DNA of 64,000 nt from DATBLE01 sp963719325. Its GTDB lineage: Bacteria; Actinomycetota; Thermoleophilia; Gaiellales; Gaiellaceae. Position 1 is the stretch's first letter. Each line of letters starts with the position of its first letter. Location of the stretch: positions 35,689 through 99,688 of the forward strand of contig CAVRBW010000017.1 of the NCBI GenBank assembly GCA_963719325.1, given 5' to 3'. This document shows positions 8,348 through 17,351 of this stretch, one piece after another. The notes below the pieces were generated by a model. The model was not told where the DNA came from, made no database searches, and was given only the letters and a program-made list of their open reading frames with translations. The translations under genes were made by a program, and so were the position numbers.

Positions 8348-9454
8348 CTATGACTCGTGCATGGTCACGATCGCCCGCCCGACGATCTCGCGGCGATCCA
8401 GCGCCTGATACGCGGCGGCCGCCTCGGCGAGCGGGAAGCGGCGGCTGACGCTGTCCGACGGCGTCAGGACGCCCGCCTCGACCAGCCCGAGCAGGCTCGG
8501 CATGTCGCTGCGCACCCGCGCGCCGTACGAGCCCGCGATCCGCAGGCTGCGGCGGACGAGCTTCGTGATCTCGACCGGGGCGCGGACGTCGACGGGCGCG
8601 ATTCCGACCGCGACCATCCGGCCGCCGTCACGAACCATCCCGAGCGCCTGCATGAAGGTCTGCTCGGTGCCGATCACCTCGAAGACGGCGTCGCCGCCGC
8701 CGGCGGTCAGCTCACGCACCTGCTCGACCGGATCACCCGAAGAGGCGTCGACCGTGTCGGTTGCGCCGAGCCGCCGGGCCGCCGACAGCTTCTCTTCGCC
8801 CAGGTCGACCGCCACGATCTGGGCCGCGCCGGCCGCCCGGGCGAGCTGGACGACCAGCGAGCCCACCCCGCCGATTGCGACCACGACGACACGCTCACCG
8901 ACCCGGACCGATGCGCCGTGCCGAACGGCTCCGTACGCCGTGAGCGCTGCACAGCCGATGATCGCCGACTCTTCGAGGGGCTGCGAGTCGCCGAGCGCGA
9001 AGACCGCCGTCGCGGGCACGACGGCGTACTCGGCCAACCCGCCCATCGAGTACATCGCCAGCGGCGTCCCGTCTTCCCGGAAGAGCCGCGTCTCCCCGTC
9101 GTAGAGCGTCCCTCGCAAGCGGTTCATCGCGAAGAACGGCTCGCAGAGATCGTCGCGGGCCTGCCGGCAGGCCTCGCACTCGCCGCACGGCATCACGAAC
9201 GTGGCGACGACTCGTGTCCCCACGGCCGGCCCGTCGACCCCCTCGCCGAGCTCGGCGACCGTTCCCGAGATCTCGTGGCCCATCACCGCCGGCACGGGAA
9301 ACGCGACCTCGCCCTTCATCACGTGCAGATCGGTGTGACAGACGCCGCAGGCGGCCACGCGGACGAGGATCTCGCCTCGCCGGGGCCGCGGTCGCCGAAT
9401 CCGTTCGAGCTGGAGCGGCCGCCCGACCCCGGGCAGGACGGCGGCCAGCATCAT
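8348..9454 (-). CDS. Zinc-dependent medium-chain alcohol dehydrogenase
   Basis: A 368-residue MDR-family dehydrogenase. Catalytic zinc ligands are in GVCHTDLHVMKG (Cys, then GHE in VMGHEISG). A structural-zinc set follows in PCGECEACRQARDDLC. The Rossmann motif is GGVGSLVVQLARAAGA, and the acidic residue after VAVD suggests NAD(H). It would oxidise an alcohol or reduce an aldehyde. It sits 11 bases after the alpha/beta hydrolase and 26 bases before the amidase remnant. With the luciferase-like monooxygenase it forms a four-gene minus-strand operon. The natural substrate is unknown. Confidence 0.92.
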   Translation of the reverse strand: MMLAAVLPGVGRPLQLERIRRPRPRRGEILVRVAACGVCHTDLHVMKGEVAFPVPAVMGHEISGTVAELGEGVDGPAVGTRVVATFVMPCGECEACRQARDDLCEPFFAMNRLRGTLYDGETRLFREDGTPLAMYSMGGLAEYAVVPATAVFALGDSQPLEESAIIGCAALTAYGAVRHGASVRVGERVVVVAIGGVGSLVVQLARAAGAAQIVAVDLGEEKLSAARRLGATDTVDASSGDPVEQVRELTAGGGDAVFEVIGTEQTFMQALGMVRDGGRMVAVGIAPVDVRAPVEITKLVRRSLRIAGSYGARVRSDMPSLLGLVEAGVLTPSDSVSRRFPLAEAAAAYQALDRREIVGRAIVTMHES

Positions 9455-9465
9455 GTCGGGAGCGC

Positions 9466-10245
9466 CTACGCCGGGACCTCCGTCCCGACGAACTCCCCGA
9501 CCGCGTCGAGAGCGTCAGCCGACTCGACGAAGATCAGGTGGCCGACGCCGGGAAAGGTCTTGACCCGCGCGTCCGGGATGTGCCCCGCCCAGACCTGCGC
9601 CTGCCCGACGGGCTGCACCCGATCCGCCTCGCCCCATACGAGGAGGGTCGGCATCGTGATCCGGTGGAGCCATTTCGGCAGCTTCGGGTCGTAGTTCCGC
9701 TTCCAGGCGAAGCGCGCAAGCGACGTCGCCTCGCGGTAGCGCTCCGCGACGAACTCGGGCGTCGGCGGCATCGGCACCTTCCCGTCGAAGACCGACATGT
9801 CCGCCGTCAGATAGCCGAGCACCTCCTCGTCGGGGACGCTGAAGAGGTCGACGGACGGATGCTCCGGGACGTTCAGGCCGAGCGGCGAGGCGAGGACGAG
9901 CCGCCGGACATGATGCGTCTGCTCGATGGCGAGCATCGAGGCGAAGTAGCCGCCCAGCGAGAAGCCGATCAGCGAGATCTCGTCCAGACCGAGGATCTCG
10001 AAGAGATCGAGGTAGTGGAGGACGTAGTCGTGATAGCTGTCGATGCTCGGGTCGTCGGCGGAGGCGCCGAACCCCGGGTGGTTCGGCACGATCAGCCTCG
10101 TGCGCTCCGCGAGGGGGAGGAGCGAATCGAAGCCTTCGACGGTACCTCCGCCGTGCAGGAAGACGAGCGGCGGCCCCTCACCCGCGCTGAGGACCGCCGT
10201 GTCGATGCCGTTGACGTCGTAGTGATCCTCGCGGTAGGCGGCCAT
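9466..10245 (-). CDS. Alpha/beta-fold hydrolase
   Basis: A 259-residue alpha/beta hydrolase with the oxyanion-hole motif FLHGGGTVEGF, nucleophile elbow GFSLGG, acid in WGEADRVQ and catalytic His in GVGHLIF, so the triad is complete. Such enzymes cleave esters, C-C bonds of ring-fission products, or amides. The ATG at 10245 shares a base with the TGA of the upstream luciferase-like gene (TGATG), indicating translational coupling. The likely role is hydrolysis of a product made by the monooxygenase. It could be a meta-cleavage hydrolase or a lactonase. Confidence 0.9.
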   Translation of the reverse strand: MAAYREDHYDVNGIDTAVLSAGEGPPLVFLHGGGTVEGFDSLLPLAERTRLIVPNHPGFGASADDPSIDSYHDYVLHYLDLFEILGLDEISLIGFSLGGYFASMLAIEQTHHVRRLVLASPLGLNVPEHPSVDLFSVPDEEVLGYLTADMSVFDGKVPMPPTPEFVAERYREATSLARFAWKRNYDPKLPKWLHRITMPTLLVWGEADRVQPVGQAQVWAGHIPDARVKTFPGVGHLIFVESADALDAVGEFVGTEVPA

Positions 10246-11453
10246 CACTGCGCTCCTGCCTCGGCGAGCTCGTGACCGGCCGCCTTGCCTCCACGTGCCA
10301 GGCGCGCCCTGATTCTCGGCATGACCTCCTCGGCGAACATCGTCATGTTCTTCACCGTCTTCCACTCGGGCATGTCGCCGTTCTCGAGCACGACGTTCAC
10401 GCGGCCTGCGCCTGCCTCCTCGCACCAGCTGACGATCGTGTCGGCGACCGTGTCCGGCGAGCCGCAGGCGATCCGCCCGACGTTGACCATGTCGTCCCAG
10501 CTCGCCTCGGTGCTCTTCGCCATCGCCTTGTCCGACGCACGGCGGAGGAACTCCTTCGGAGTCACGTAGCCCGGCGGGACGAGAAAGCGCGGCGTCACGC
10601 GATGGAACCAGCTGAAGAACTTCTCGAAGTGCGGCCGGGCTTCGGCGACGGCCTGCTCGTCGGTGTCGGCGACGTACGCCATCACGACGATGATCAGGTC
10701 GTCCGGCGACACGAACCGGCCTCGCTCCTCGGCGAGCTCGCGCATCCGCGCGAAGGCCCGCAGCTGGTTCGGGATCGGGACGAAGACGATCGAGTAGCCG
10801 AGGCCGTAGTCGATCGCGAGCGAGACCGTCTCCTCGCTGCCGGTCCCGACGATGAAGCACTTCGGATGCGGCTTCTGGTACGGCTTCGGCCAGGGGTTGA
10901 GGTAGCGGTAGTTGTAGAACTGACCGTCATAGCGGATCGGCCCGTCCTCCGTCCACGATCGGAGGATGACGTCCAACGACTCGCGGAAGCGCCCTCTGGC
11001 GGTGGTCGGGTTGATCGTGCTCTCGTTCGACCAGTACTCCATGCCCGTGCCGAGCGGGAACGCGTACTCCATGCGTCCGCCCGACATCACGTCGAGCATC
11101 GCGTACTCCTCGGAGACCCGATTCGGGTACATCAGGTTCACCGGGGTGCCTGCGACCATGATCTTCGCGCTCTGCGTCACCGCCATCAGCCGCGCGGCGA
11201 GGAGGCTGACGCAAGGGCTCATGCTGTAGACCATGCTGTGGTGCTCGTTGATCGCGATGCCGTCGAATCCCAGCTGGTCGGCGCGGACGAGCGTGCGTAG
11301 GTGCCGGTCGTAGAGGGCGTGCCCGAGCTCCGCGTCGAAATGCGCGTTCGAGTAGTCGATCATCGAGTTCCGGTACTGCTCGTGGTCGTCCGGAATCGCT
11401 AGGTAGTGGTGATGGTGGAAGACGTAGAGCTTGATGTCGTCGAGGGCGCTCAC
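10245..11453 (-). CDS. Luciferase-like (LLM) flavin-dependent monooxygenase
   Basis: A 402-residue F420/FMN-type luciferase-like monooxygenase. It has GFDGIAINEHHSMVYSMSP, GTPVNLMYPNRVSEEYAMLD and SGGRMEYAFPLGTG, the usual barrel landmarks. The GTG at 11453 is chosen because GGGAGG precedes it by 9 bases; a longer frame to 11516 lacks this. The enzyme would use reduced FMN, and a flavin reductase gene lies divergently 170 bases away, so the pair looks like a two-component monooxygenase. Insertion of oxygen into a ketone, sulfonate or N-heterocycle is possible. It heads the operon with the hydrolase and dehydrogenase. Confidence 0.9.
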   Translation of the reverse strand: MSALDDIKLYVFHHHHYLAIPDDHEQYRNSMIDYSNAHFDAELGHALYDRHLRTLVRADQLGFDGIAINEHHSMVYSMSPCVSLLAARLMAVTQSAKIMVAGTPVNLMYPNRVSEEYAMLDVMSGGRMEYAFPLGTGMEYWSNESTINPTTARGRFRESLDVILRSWTEDGPIRYDGQFYNYRYLNPWPKPYQKPHPKCFIVGTGSEETVSLAIDYGLGYSIVFVPIPNQLRAFARMRELAEERGRFVSPDDLIIVVMAYVADTDEQAVAEARPHFEKFFSWFHRVTPRFLVPPGYVTPKEFLRRASDKAMAKSTEASWDDMVNVGRIACGSPDTVADTIVSWCEEAGAGRVNVVLENGDMPEWKTVKNMTMFAEEVMPRIRARLARGGKAAGHELAEAGAQ

Positions 11454-11544
11454 GGACGCCAATCCTCCCGGTTCTCGAGCGGCCGCCGGCGGCTGAGGCG
11501 CACGGCAAAACCTCACCCAGCTGCGGTTGACCTTCGCGACGAAG

Positions 11545-11586
11545 AACGTACTTGCGTCTAAACTTGGCTGTCAAGCCGCGGTGAAC
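11545..11586 (-). promoter_or_regulatory. Candidate promoter of the luciferase-like operon with GTTCA box
   Basis: On the minus strand GTTCA (11582-11586), 7 bases, TTGACA (11569-11574), 18 bases, then TACGTT (11545-11550). The -35 is a perfect consensus and the element lies about 90 bases before the GTG start. The GTTCA-N7-TTGACA spacing is shared with three other sites in the window. Additional GAAC repeats on the + strand (11582-11610) face the divergent flavin reductase gene and may serve both directions. Confidence 0.6.
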
Positions 11587-11624
11587 GCGTCGAACATCGG
11601 TGAACGTCGACCAGCGAGGGCGGG

Positions 11625-12155
11625 ATGACGGACGGCCACAACGGCTCCGAGCACAGCGGCCTGCGGGTCGAGCGCGAGACGTTCTTCGCCTCGATGGCCG
11701 CGTTTCCGACCGGGGTGACGATCGTCACCACCCTCGACGAGAACGGCGTGGCGTGCGGCCTGACCTGCAACGCGTTCATGTCGGTCTCCGCCGAGCCGCC
11801 CCTGGTGGTCGTGTCCGTGGACCGGACCAGCAACACGCTTCCGGCGCTGCGTCACACGCGCCGGTTCGTGGTCAACTTCCTCGCCGCCGGACGAGAGGAG
11901 CTGGCCTCGCTCTGCGCCAGCAAGCGGAGCGACAAGTTCGAGGAGATCAAGTGGCGCGCCTCCGAGCACCACGAGCTGCCGATCCTGTACGAGGACTCCG
12001 TCGCGCATGCCTGCTGCGACGTGGTCAGCGAGATCGAGGCCGGCGACCACGTTCTGCTGCTCGGCCACGTCCGGGGGGTCTCGCCGCCGGCGCCGGGTGC
12101 CGTCCCTCTGCTCTATTTCAGGCGCACCTACGATACGTGGCCGGTGACATCATGA
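11625..12155 (+). CDS. Flavin reductase-like domain protein (FMN reductase component)
   Basis: A 176-residue HpaC/RutF-type flavin reductase with FPTGVTIVTTLDENGVACGL, CNAFMSVSAEPPLVVVSVDR and GDHVLLLGHVRGV. It would reduce FMN or FAD with NAD(P)H and hand the reduced flavin to an oxygenase. Partners in reach are the divergent luciferase-like enzyme and the HpaB-type enzyme at 19.8 kb. Its TGA overlaps the ATG of ribBA by 4 bases (ATGA), so flavin reduction and flavin synthesis are translationally coupled. Confidence 0.92.
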   Translation: MTDGHNGSEHSGLRVERETFFASMAAFPTGVTIVTTLDENGVACGLTCNAFMSVSAEPPLVVVSVDRTSNTLPALRHTRRFVVNFLAAGREELASLCASKRSDKFEEIKWRASEHHELPILYEDSVAHACCDVVSEIEAGDHVLLLGHVRGVSPPAPGAVPLLYFRRTYDTWPVTS

Positions 12156-13447
12156 ATAAAGCCATGCAAGGTGCAGACAGCCGGTTCGCCACCGTGGAAG
12201 AAGCCCTCGAGGACTTCCGCGCCGGTCGCTTCGTCGTGGTCGTCGACGACGAGGACCGCGAGAACGAGGGCGATCTGACGATCGCCGCGCAGTTCGCGAC
12301 CCCGGAGGCGATCAACTTCATGGCCTCGTACGGCCGCGGCTTGATCTGCCTCTGCCTGACGGAGGAACGCTGCGACGAACTCGGCCTGTACCCGATGACG
12401 AGCCGCAACGAATCGCCCTTCGGGACCGCGTTCACCGTCTCGATCGAGGCCCGCGAAGGTGTGACGACGGGGATCTCGGCGCACGATCGCTCGCACACGA
12501 TCCAGGTCGCGATCGACCCCACCAAAGGCGCGCGTGATGTCGTCCAGCCTGGACACATCTTCCCGCTTCGCGCCCGGCCCGGCGGCGTGCTGCAACGCGC
12601 GGGGCAGACGGAAGCTGCCGTCGATCTCGCGCGGCTCGCCGGGCTGCTTCCCGCCGGCGTCGTCTGCGAGGTGATGAACGAGGACGGCACGATGGCCCGT
12701 GTCCCCGACCTCGTCGAGTTCTGCGCGAAGCACGAATTGAAGCTGATCTCCGTCGCCGCGCTGATCGAGTACCGCCGCCACCACGAGCAGCTCGTCGAGC
12801 GAGGCGCCTCCGTCCGCCTGCCGACGGCGTACGGCGAGTTCACCGCCGTCTCGTTCCGCGAGCTCCTGACCGGAAAGCTGCACCTCGCGCTCGTGCGGGG
12901 CGACGTCGCGGGCGCCGAGGACGTGCTGGTGCGCGTCCACTCGGAGTGCCTGACGGGCGACGTCTTCCACTCGCAGCGCTGCGACTGCGGCGAGCAGCTC
13001 GAGATCGCCCTGCGCCGTCTCGGCTCCGAGGAGCGAGGTGTCCTGCTCTACCTGGCGCAGGAAGGCCGGGGGATCGGGCTGCTCGGCAAGCTGCGCGCGT
13101 ACGAGCTGCAGGAGCAGGGCCTCGACACCGTCGACGCGAACCTGCAACTCGGCTATCCGGAGGACGCACGCGAGTACGGGATCGGCTCCCAGATCCTCGC
13201 CGACCTGGGCCTGACGACGATCCGTGTCCTGACGAACAACCCGAAGAAGATCACCGGCATCGAGGGCTTCGGCCTGACCGTCGTCGCCCAGGAGCCGATC
13301 GAGGCTCGACCAAACGCCGAGAACTTCTCCTACCTGCGCACGAAGCGCGACCGGATGGGACACTCGCTCCGGATCCACCACCAGGGCATGCGCCTCGGCG
13401 AGGATCTGGGGCCGCTGGACGAGCACGAAGCTCCGTCCTTTCCGTGA
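12152..13447 (+). CDS. ribBA: Bifunctional DHBP synthase / GTP cyclohydrolase II
   Basis: 431 residues. The N-terminal RibB half has DDEDRENEGDLTIAAQ, GLICLCLTEERCDELGL, TTGISAHDR and HIFPLRARPGGVL. The C-terminal RibA half has the zinc cysteines in HSECLTGDVFHSQRCDCGEQ and the loop AQEGRGIGL. It makes 3,4-dihydroxy-2-butanone-4-phosphate from ribulose-5-P and the pyrimidine precursor from GTP, the two branch inputs of riboflavin. No other rib gene is nearby. Placed between a flavin reductase and a flavoprotein hydroxylase, with overlapping stop/start codons on both sides, it probably boosts flavin supply when this operon is induced. Confidence 0.96.
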   Translation: MNKAMQGADSRFATVEEALEDFRAGRFVVVVDDEDRENEGDLTIAAQFATPEAINFMASYGRGLICLCLTEERCDELGLYPMTSRNESPFGTAFTVSIEAREGVTTGISAHDRSHTIQVAIDPTKGARDVVQPGHIFPLRARPGGVLQRAGQTEAAVDLARLAGLLPAGVVCEVMNEDGTMARVPDLVEFCAKHELKLISVAALIEYRRHHEQLVERGASVRLPTAYGEFTAVSFRELLTGKLHLALVRGDVAGAEDVLVRVHSECLTGDVFHSQRCDCGEQLEIALRRLGSEERGVLLYLAQEGRGIGLLGKLRAYELQEQGLDTVDANLQLGYPEDAREYGIGSQILADLGLTTIRVLTNNPKKITGIEGFGLTVVAQEPIEARPNAENFSYLRTKRDRMGHSLRIHHQGMRLGEDLGPLDEHEAPSFP

Positions 13448-14634
13448 CGCGCTCGAACGGCCGTTCGGTGCTGACGACCGCGGTCGGCATCGTCGGCGCC
13501 GGCCCGGCGGGGCTGCTGATCGCGAACCTGCTCCAGCAGCGGGGAATCGACTGCGTCGTCGTCGACAAGTTCACGCGCGAGCAGGTCTACGCGCGGGCAC
13601 GAGCGGGGTTCATCGAGTGGAGGAACAAGCTCCTGCTCGAGGAGGTGGGCTTGGCGAGCCGCATGCTCGCGGAGGGAACCGGCCACGGGCACTGCGAGTT
13701 CCGCACGTTCGGCAGCAGCTTCGTCTTCGACTACGCGGCGCTCACCGACGGGCGGATGCATTGGGTCTACCCGCAGCACGAGCTGGTCGACGACATGGCG
13801 GCCGCGTTTCTCGCTGCGGGCGGTGACCTCCGGGGAGGGCTCGAATGCGTCGGCGTGCTCGACCACGACGAGCCGGTCGCCCTGTGCCGCGACGCCGAGA
13901 GCGGGGAGGAGGTCGAGCTTCGCTGCGAGCTGCTCGCCGGTTGCGACGGCTTCCACGGCCCGGTGCGGGCGTCGATCCCCCAAGGGGTGCTCGAGAGCTA
14001 CCTGATCGACCATCCGTTCCAGTGGATGGCCTTCCTGGTCGAAGCGCCCCCGTCGTCAGACCACGTGATCTATGCGCTGCACGAGGAGGGCTACGCCGCG
14101 CACATGCAGCGGTCGAGCACCCTCTCGCGCTACTACGTCCAGTGCCCGATCGGCGACACGGTCGAGGATTGGCCCGACGAGCGCGCCTGGCCGGCGTTGC
14201 GGGCACGGCTCGCGAGCGAGGGCTTCGAGCTGATCGAGGGGCCGATCGCGGAGCGCACCCCCGTTCAGCTCCGCAGCGTCGTCTTCGAGCCGATGCAGCA
14301 CCGCAACACCTTCCTCGTCGGCGACGCTGCGCACATCATCACCCCCTGCGGCGGCAAGGGAATGAACCTTGCCCTGCAGGACGCGCTCGCCTTCGTCGAG
14401 CTGGCCGAGCAGCGACTGGCCGGCGATCGTTCGGCGCTCGACGGCTATTCGGCCCGCCGGCTTCCGGACGTCTGGCGCCTCCAGGAGTTCTCGCACTGGT
14501 TCCTGCACATGATCCAGAACTACGAGCCGGGCGAAGGGAGCGCCTTCATGCAGGGCCTGCAGCGTGCGCGCCTGCGTGCGCTCGAGCACTCGCCGGAGTT
14601 CGCCCGGCACTTCGCGCACTCCTATGTGGGCTAG
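13444..14634 (+). CDS. FAD-dependent aromatic hydroxylase (4-hydroxybenzoate 3-monooxygenase-like)
   Basis: A class A flavoprotein hydroxylase of 396 residues. The ADP-binding motif is VGIVGAGPAGLLIANLL, the YARARAGFIEWR segment matches the RxRAG region of PobA, and the DG-type motif is LLAGCDGFHGPVR. The second FAD motif is FLVGDAAHIITPCGGKGMN. PobA is about 390 residues and hydroxylates 4-hydroxybenzoate to protocatechuate using NADPH. Length and motifs fit that branch well, but related enzymes take other hydroxyarenes. The GTG start overlaps the ribBA stop by 3 bases; a GTG at 13467 is possible. It converges on and overlaps the next gene by 4 bases. Confidence 0.85.
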   Translation: MTRSNGRSVLTTAVGIVGAGPAGLLIANLLQQRGIDCVVVDKFTREQVYARARAGFIEWRNKLLLEEVGLASRMLAEGTGHGHCEFRTFGSSFVFDYAALTDGRMHWVYPQHELVDDMAAAFLAAGGDLRGGLECVGVLDHDEPVALCRDAESGEEVELRCELLAGCDGFHGPVRASIPQGVLESYLIDHPFQWMAFLVEAPPSSDHVIYALHEEGYAAHMQRSSTLSRYYVQCPIGDTVEDWPDERAWPALRARLASEGFELIEGPIAERTPVQLRSVVFEPMQHRNTFLVGDAAHIITPCGGKGMNLALQDALAFVELAEQRLAGDRSALDGYSARRLPDVWRLQEFSHWFLHMIQNYEPGEGSAFMQGLQRARLRALEHSPEFARHFAHSYVG

Positions 14635-16238
14635 CGCGCGGCCGCACGCGAGAGCGCACCGGCCAGCATGCTCTCGCCGTTCTCGTCGGCTGCCTCGGCC
14701 CGCCAGGCGACGAAGCCGTCCGGCCGCACGAGCACCGCGCCGGACGAGCCGACGCCGTACAGCTCGGTGAAGGCGCCCGCGGGATCGCGGAAGTCGGCGC
14801 CGTACCGGTATGCCTCCACGGGCACTCCCGTGCGCTCGCCGGCCGCCCGGGCTGCCGTGCACCACCCGTCCGCTTCCGGCCCGGCGAGGAGGACGAAGCT
14901 TCGTCCGAACAGGTCGATGTCGAGCTGACGCCCGCCGCCGTGCTCGATCTCGAGGTGCGGCGCTCGCATGCCCGGCCGCGAGGTCGGCTCGCGTGGGTTC
15001 TCCCAGCGGTCGTCGTCGGTGGCGGCCTGCACCGCGTCCGATCCGTAGCGATACCCGAGCTCGACCGTCGCCTCCTCGACGATCGGCATCAGGTTCTCCT
15101 TGCCGAGCCCCGGGTCGAGACGGAGGACGTAGCGCGTGTAGGCCTGCTCGACGGTGAACGAGCCGACCGGGCGCCGCTCGGCGTCGTACGTGTCCAGAAG
15201 GCTCGGGCCTGCGTCGCCGCTCAAGACGTATGCGAGCTTCCACGCGAGGTCGTAGGCGTCCTGAACGCCCGTGTTGCCGCCGAACCCGCCCGTCGGCGGC
15301 ATCACGTGCGCCGCGTCACCGGCGAGGAAGATGCGCCCCAGCGAGAAGCGCTCGGCGTAGTCGGCAGACGCCGCCCAGCGCTGCACGCTCTCGATCTGGA
15401 TCGGCAGCTCGGGTGCGCCGAGCGCCTGGCGGACGTATGCGACGCAGGTCTCTTCGCTCATGTCCTCGCCGATGCTGGTCGAGCGCCCGCCCTCCTCGTC
15501 GATCGTCGCGTTGACGACGAGGAAGCCCGCTTGCGCGTCGATCGAGAACCGGAAGAACCCGACCAGGCGCGGGTTGAAGACGTAGATCACGCTCAGGTTC
15601 CGGTCGCCGAGCAGCTCGCGGAGGTCGGCGCGAAAGTAGATCGTGATGCTGTCGGAGAAGCTGCCGTGGCCCTGCATGCCGATTCCGAGCCGTTCTCGCG
15701 TCGGACTGTGCGCGCCGTCGGCGGCGACGAGGTAACGCGCGCGAATCGTGCGCTCGGCGCCGCCGTCCCGCGGCCGGATCGTCGCGGTCACGCCGTCGGC
15801 GTCCTGCACGACCTCGACCGCCTCCGAGGCGTACTGGACGGTGGCGCCGACCTCCTTCGCCTTCGAGAGCAGGATCGGCTCGAGGCCGATCTGCGTGACG
15901 AAGAGGCGCCGGCAGGGGCTGAGGCCCTCGACGCCCTCGTTGATCGTCCGGAAGTACCAGTCGAGCTCCTTGCCGCCGAGGCTTTCGACGGACACGATCG
16001 CTCCGTTCTGGACGAACTCGCGGCCGGCGGCGTCCTCGATCTCGCGCTCGAGTCCGACCGCGCGGAACGTCTCCATCGTGCGCTGGCTGACCAGCGCAGC
16101 GCGGGGGTGGATGGCGGTTCCTCGATGGCGCTCGACCACGAGGGAGGGCACCCCTCGCGCTCCGAGAAAGACGGCCGTCGACAGCCCGACCAGGCTGCCG
16201 CCGACGATCAGGACGGGTACGTCGTCAGCCGTCGTCAC
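14631..16238 (-). CDS. FAD-dependent monooxygenase (phenol/polyketide hydroxylase type)
   Basis: 535 residues with the FAD_binding_3 layout. GGSLVGLSTAVFLGARGV opens it, VAADGAHSPTRERLGI is the DG motif, and RIFLAGDAAHVMPPTGGFG is the GD motif. A C-terminal thioredoxin-like extension follows, as in phenol hydroxylase, MhpA and RdmE. It would hydroxylate an aromatic ring with NAD(P)H and O2. It shares its 3' end with the PobA-like gene on the other strand. The upstream membrane-protein gene (stop 16272) ends 33 bases before this ATG, so they may be co-transcribed. Confidence 0.88.
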   Translation of the reverse strand: MTTADDVPVLIVGGSLVGLSTAVFLGARGVPSLVVERHRGTAIHPRAALVSQRTMETFRAVGLEREIEDAAGREFVQNGAIVSVESLGGKELDWYFRTINEGVEGLSPCRRLFVTQIGLEPILLSKAKEVGATVQYASEAVEVVQDADGVTATIRPRDGGAERTIRARYLVAADGAHSPTRERLGIGMQGHGSFSDSITIYFRADLRELLGDRNLSVIYVFNPRLVGFFRFSIDAQAGFLVVNATIDEEGGRSTSIGEDMSEETCVAYVRQALGAPELPIQIESVQRWAASADYAERFSLGRIFLAGDAAHVMPPTGGFGGNTGVQDAYDLAWKLAYVLSGDAGPSLLDTYDAERRPVGSFTVEQAYTRYVLRLDPGLGKENLMPIVEEATVELGYRYGSDAVQAATDDDRWENPREPTSRPGMRAPHLEIEHGGGRQLDIDLFGRSFVLLAGPEADGWCTAARAAGERTGVPVEAYRYGADFRDPAGAFTELYGVGSSGAVLVRPDGFVAWRAEAADENGESMLAGALSRAAAR

Positions 16239-16271
16239 GGAGCTGGTCGGCGCCTCCAGCGTCCGGGTCGG

Positions 16272-17070
16272 CTACTGGGCGGCTGCCGGCGACGCCATTC
16301 GAGCCGGAGCCGTTGCCGCCGGGGCTGCGTCGTTGCGCGACTTCCACACGCCCACCAGGAGCAGGAGGCCCGCGCCGGCTTCGATCCAGCCGCCCGGCCC
16401 CAGCGAGCCGAAGTCCTCGAAGGCCGTCGAGACGACCCCTGCCTGCGACGAACCCGAACGTCGCTGCAGCCACCAGGACATCGAGGTTGCCAAGGGTGGG
16501 GATCGGCCCGAGCGCCGGACCCGCGACGAGGACCGCGTTCAGGACGACGAGCAGGAGCATGAGGATCCCGACCGCGTGGCCCGACGAGGCGATGTTCCAG
16601 TAGGTCGAGCCGCCGTCGACCGCTTCGAGCCAGATCCCGACGACCGCCAGGACGAGGCCGGCAAGCGCGACCGGAAAGCCGAGCCCTGCGAGCGGTGAGG
16701 CGGGGCGGGCGCTCCTCGACGAGCCGGGCTCGGTGCTTCCGATCCAGATGACGAGCGCTCCGATCGGAATCAGCACCGTGCAGAGGCCGAGCCACGCGCC
16801 CGCCTCGAGGTAGCCGAGCTCGTTGAACGCGGCCGTCGAAGGCAGAAAGAGGAAGAACCCGAAGGCAACGGCTCCGGAGGCCGCGGCGAGCAGGTCGCGG
16901 CCGATCTCGGCCGGCAGCCAGCTCGCGAAGCTCAGCAGCACGAGCAGGAAGGCCGCGGCGGTGCCGTCCTCGACGTACCTGGTCGAGAAGGCAAACGGAA
17001 GCCCGATTGCCAGCAGCCCGGTCACGATGCCCGCGATCGTCATCGCCCGTCCGAGCAAACCTATGGACAC
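16272..17070 (-). CDS. Polytopic membrane protein of unknown function, frameshifted
   Basis: I do not recognise a family. The protein has about six to seven hydrophobic helices: residues 8-28, 38-53, 60-78, 90-112, 135-157 and 165-190, then AGAGLLLLVGVWKSRND. The frame changes near 16440, where FGFVAGRGR in one frame is continued by GVVSTAFEDFGSLGPGGW in another. One base resolves it, so the gene ends at 16272. It lies directly upstream of the FAD monooxygenase on the same strand, with a good promoter at 17107-17135. Confidence 0.6.
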
Positions 17071-17106
17071 GAGCCCTCCCCTCGGTCGACGCTGCCGTGC
17101 GTGCGT

Positions 17107-17135
17107 CAGATACCACAGACGGCGCGCTTGTTCAA
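17107..17135 (-). promoter_or_regulatory. Candidate promoter for the membrane protein / FAD monooxygenase genes
   Basis: On the minus strand TTGAAC (17130-17135), 17 bases, TATCTG (17107-17112), about 37 bases before the ATG at 17070. GTTCA also occurs on the + strand around this -35 and again at 17154, so regulation may resemble that of the other GTTCA-containing promoters. Confidence 0.5.
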
Positions 17136-17351
17136 TGACGACGCACGCGAATCGTTCAGGATGGTTGATCGGTAATTACCGTCGATGCGGGGATGGCTGA
17201 GACCAAGCCGGGGACGCCGCCCGTCCGAGGCAGTATCGGGAATACGGGCGAGGAGGGGCGGCGCCAGCCGGCGCCGTGTCTCAGCCACCAGCCGCGCGGC
17301 GAGGAATTGCCGATCAACCATCTGGACTTGATCAGCGTGGCGCGATGGCGT

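Noticed and set aside
10245..12155. A Rut-type pyrimidine degradation operon (monooxygenase, hydrolase, flavin reductase)
   Set aside because: The luciferase-like protein is longer and lacks RutA-specific look, and RutB/RutC/RutE partners are not adjacent; the resemblance is only at family level.
14650..16700. Long + strand frames opposite the FAD monooxygenase and the ribBA/PobA genes
   Set aside because: They are antisense or shifted-frame shadows without motifs, while the annotated genes carry full family signatures.
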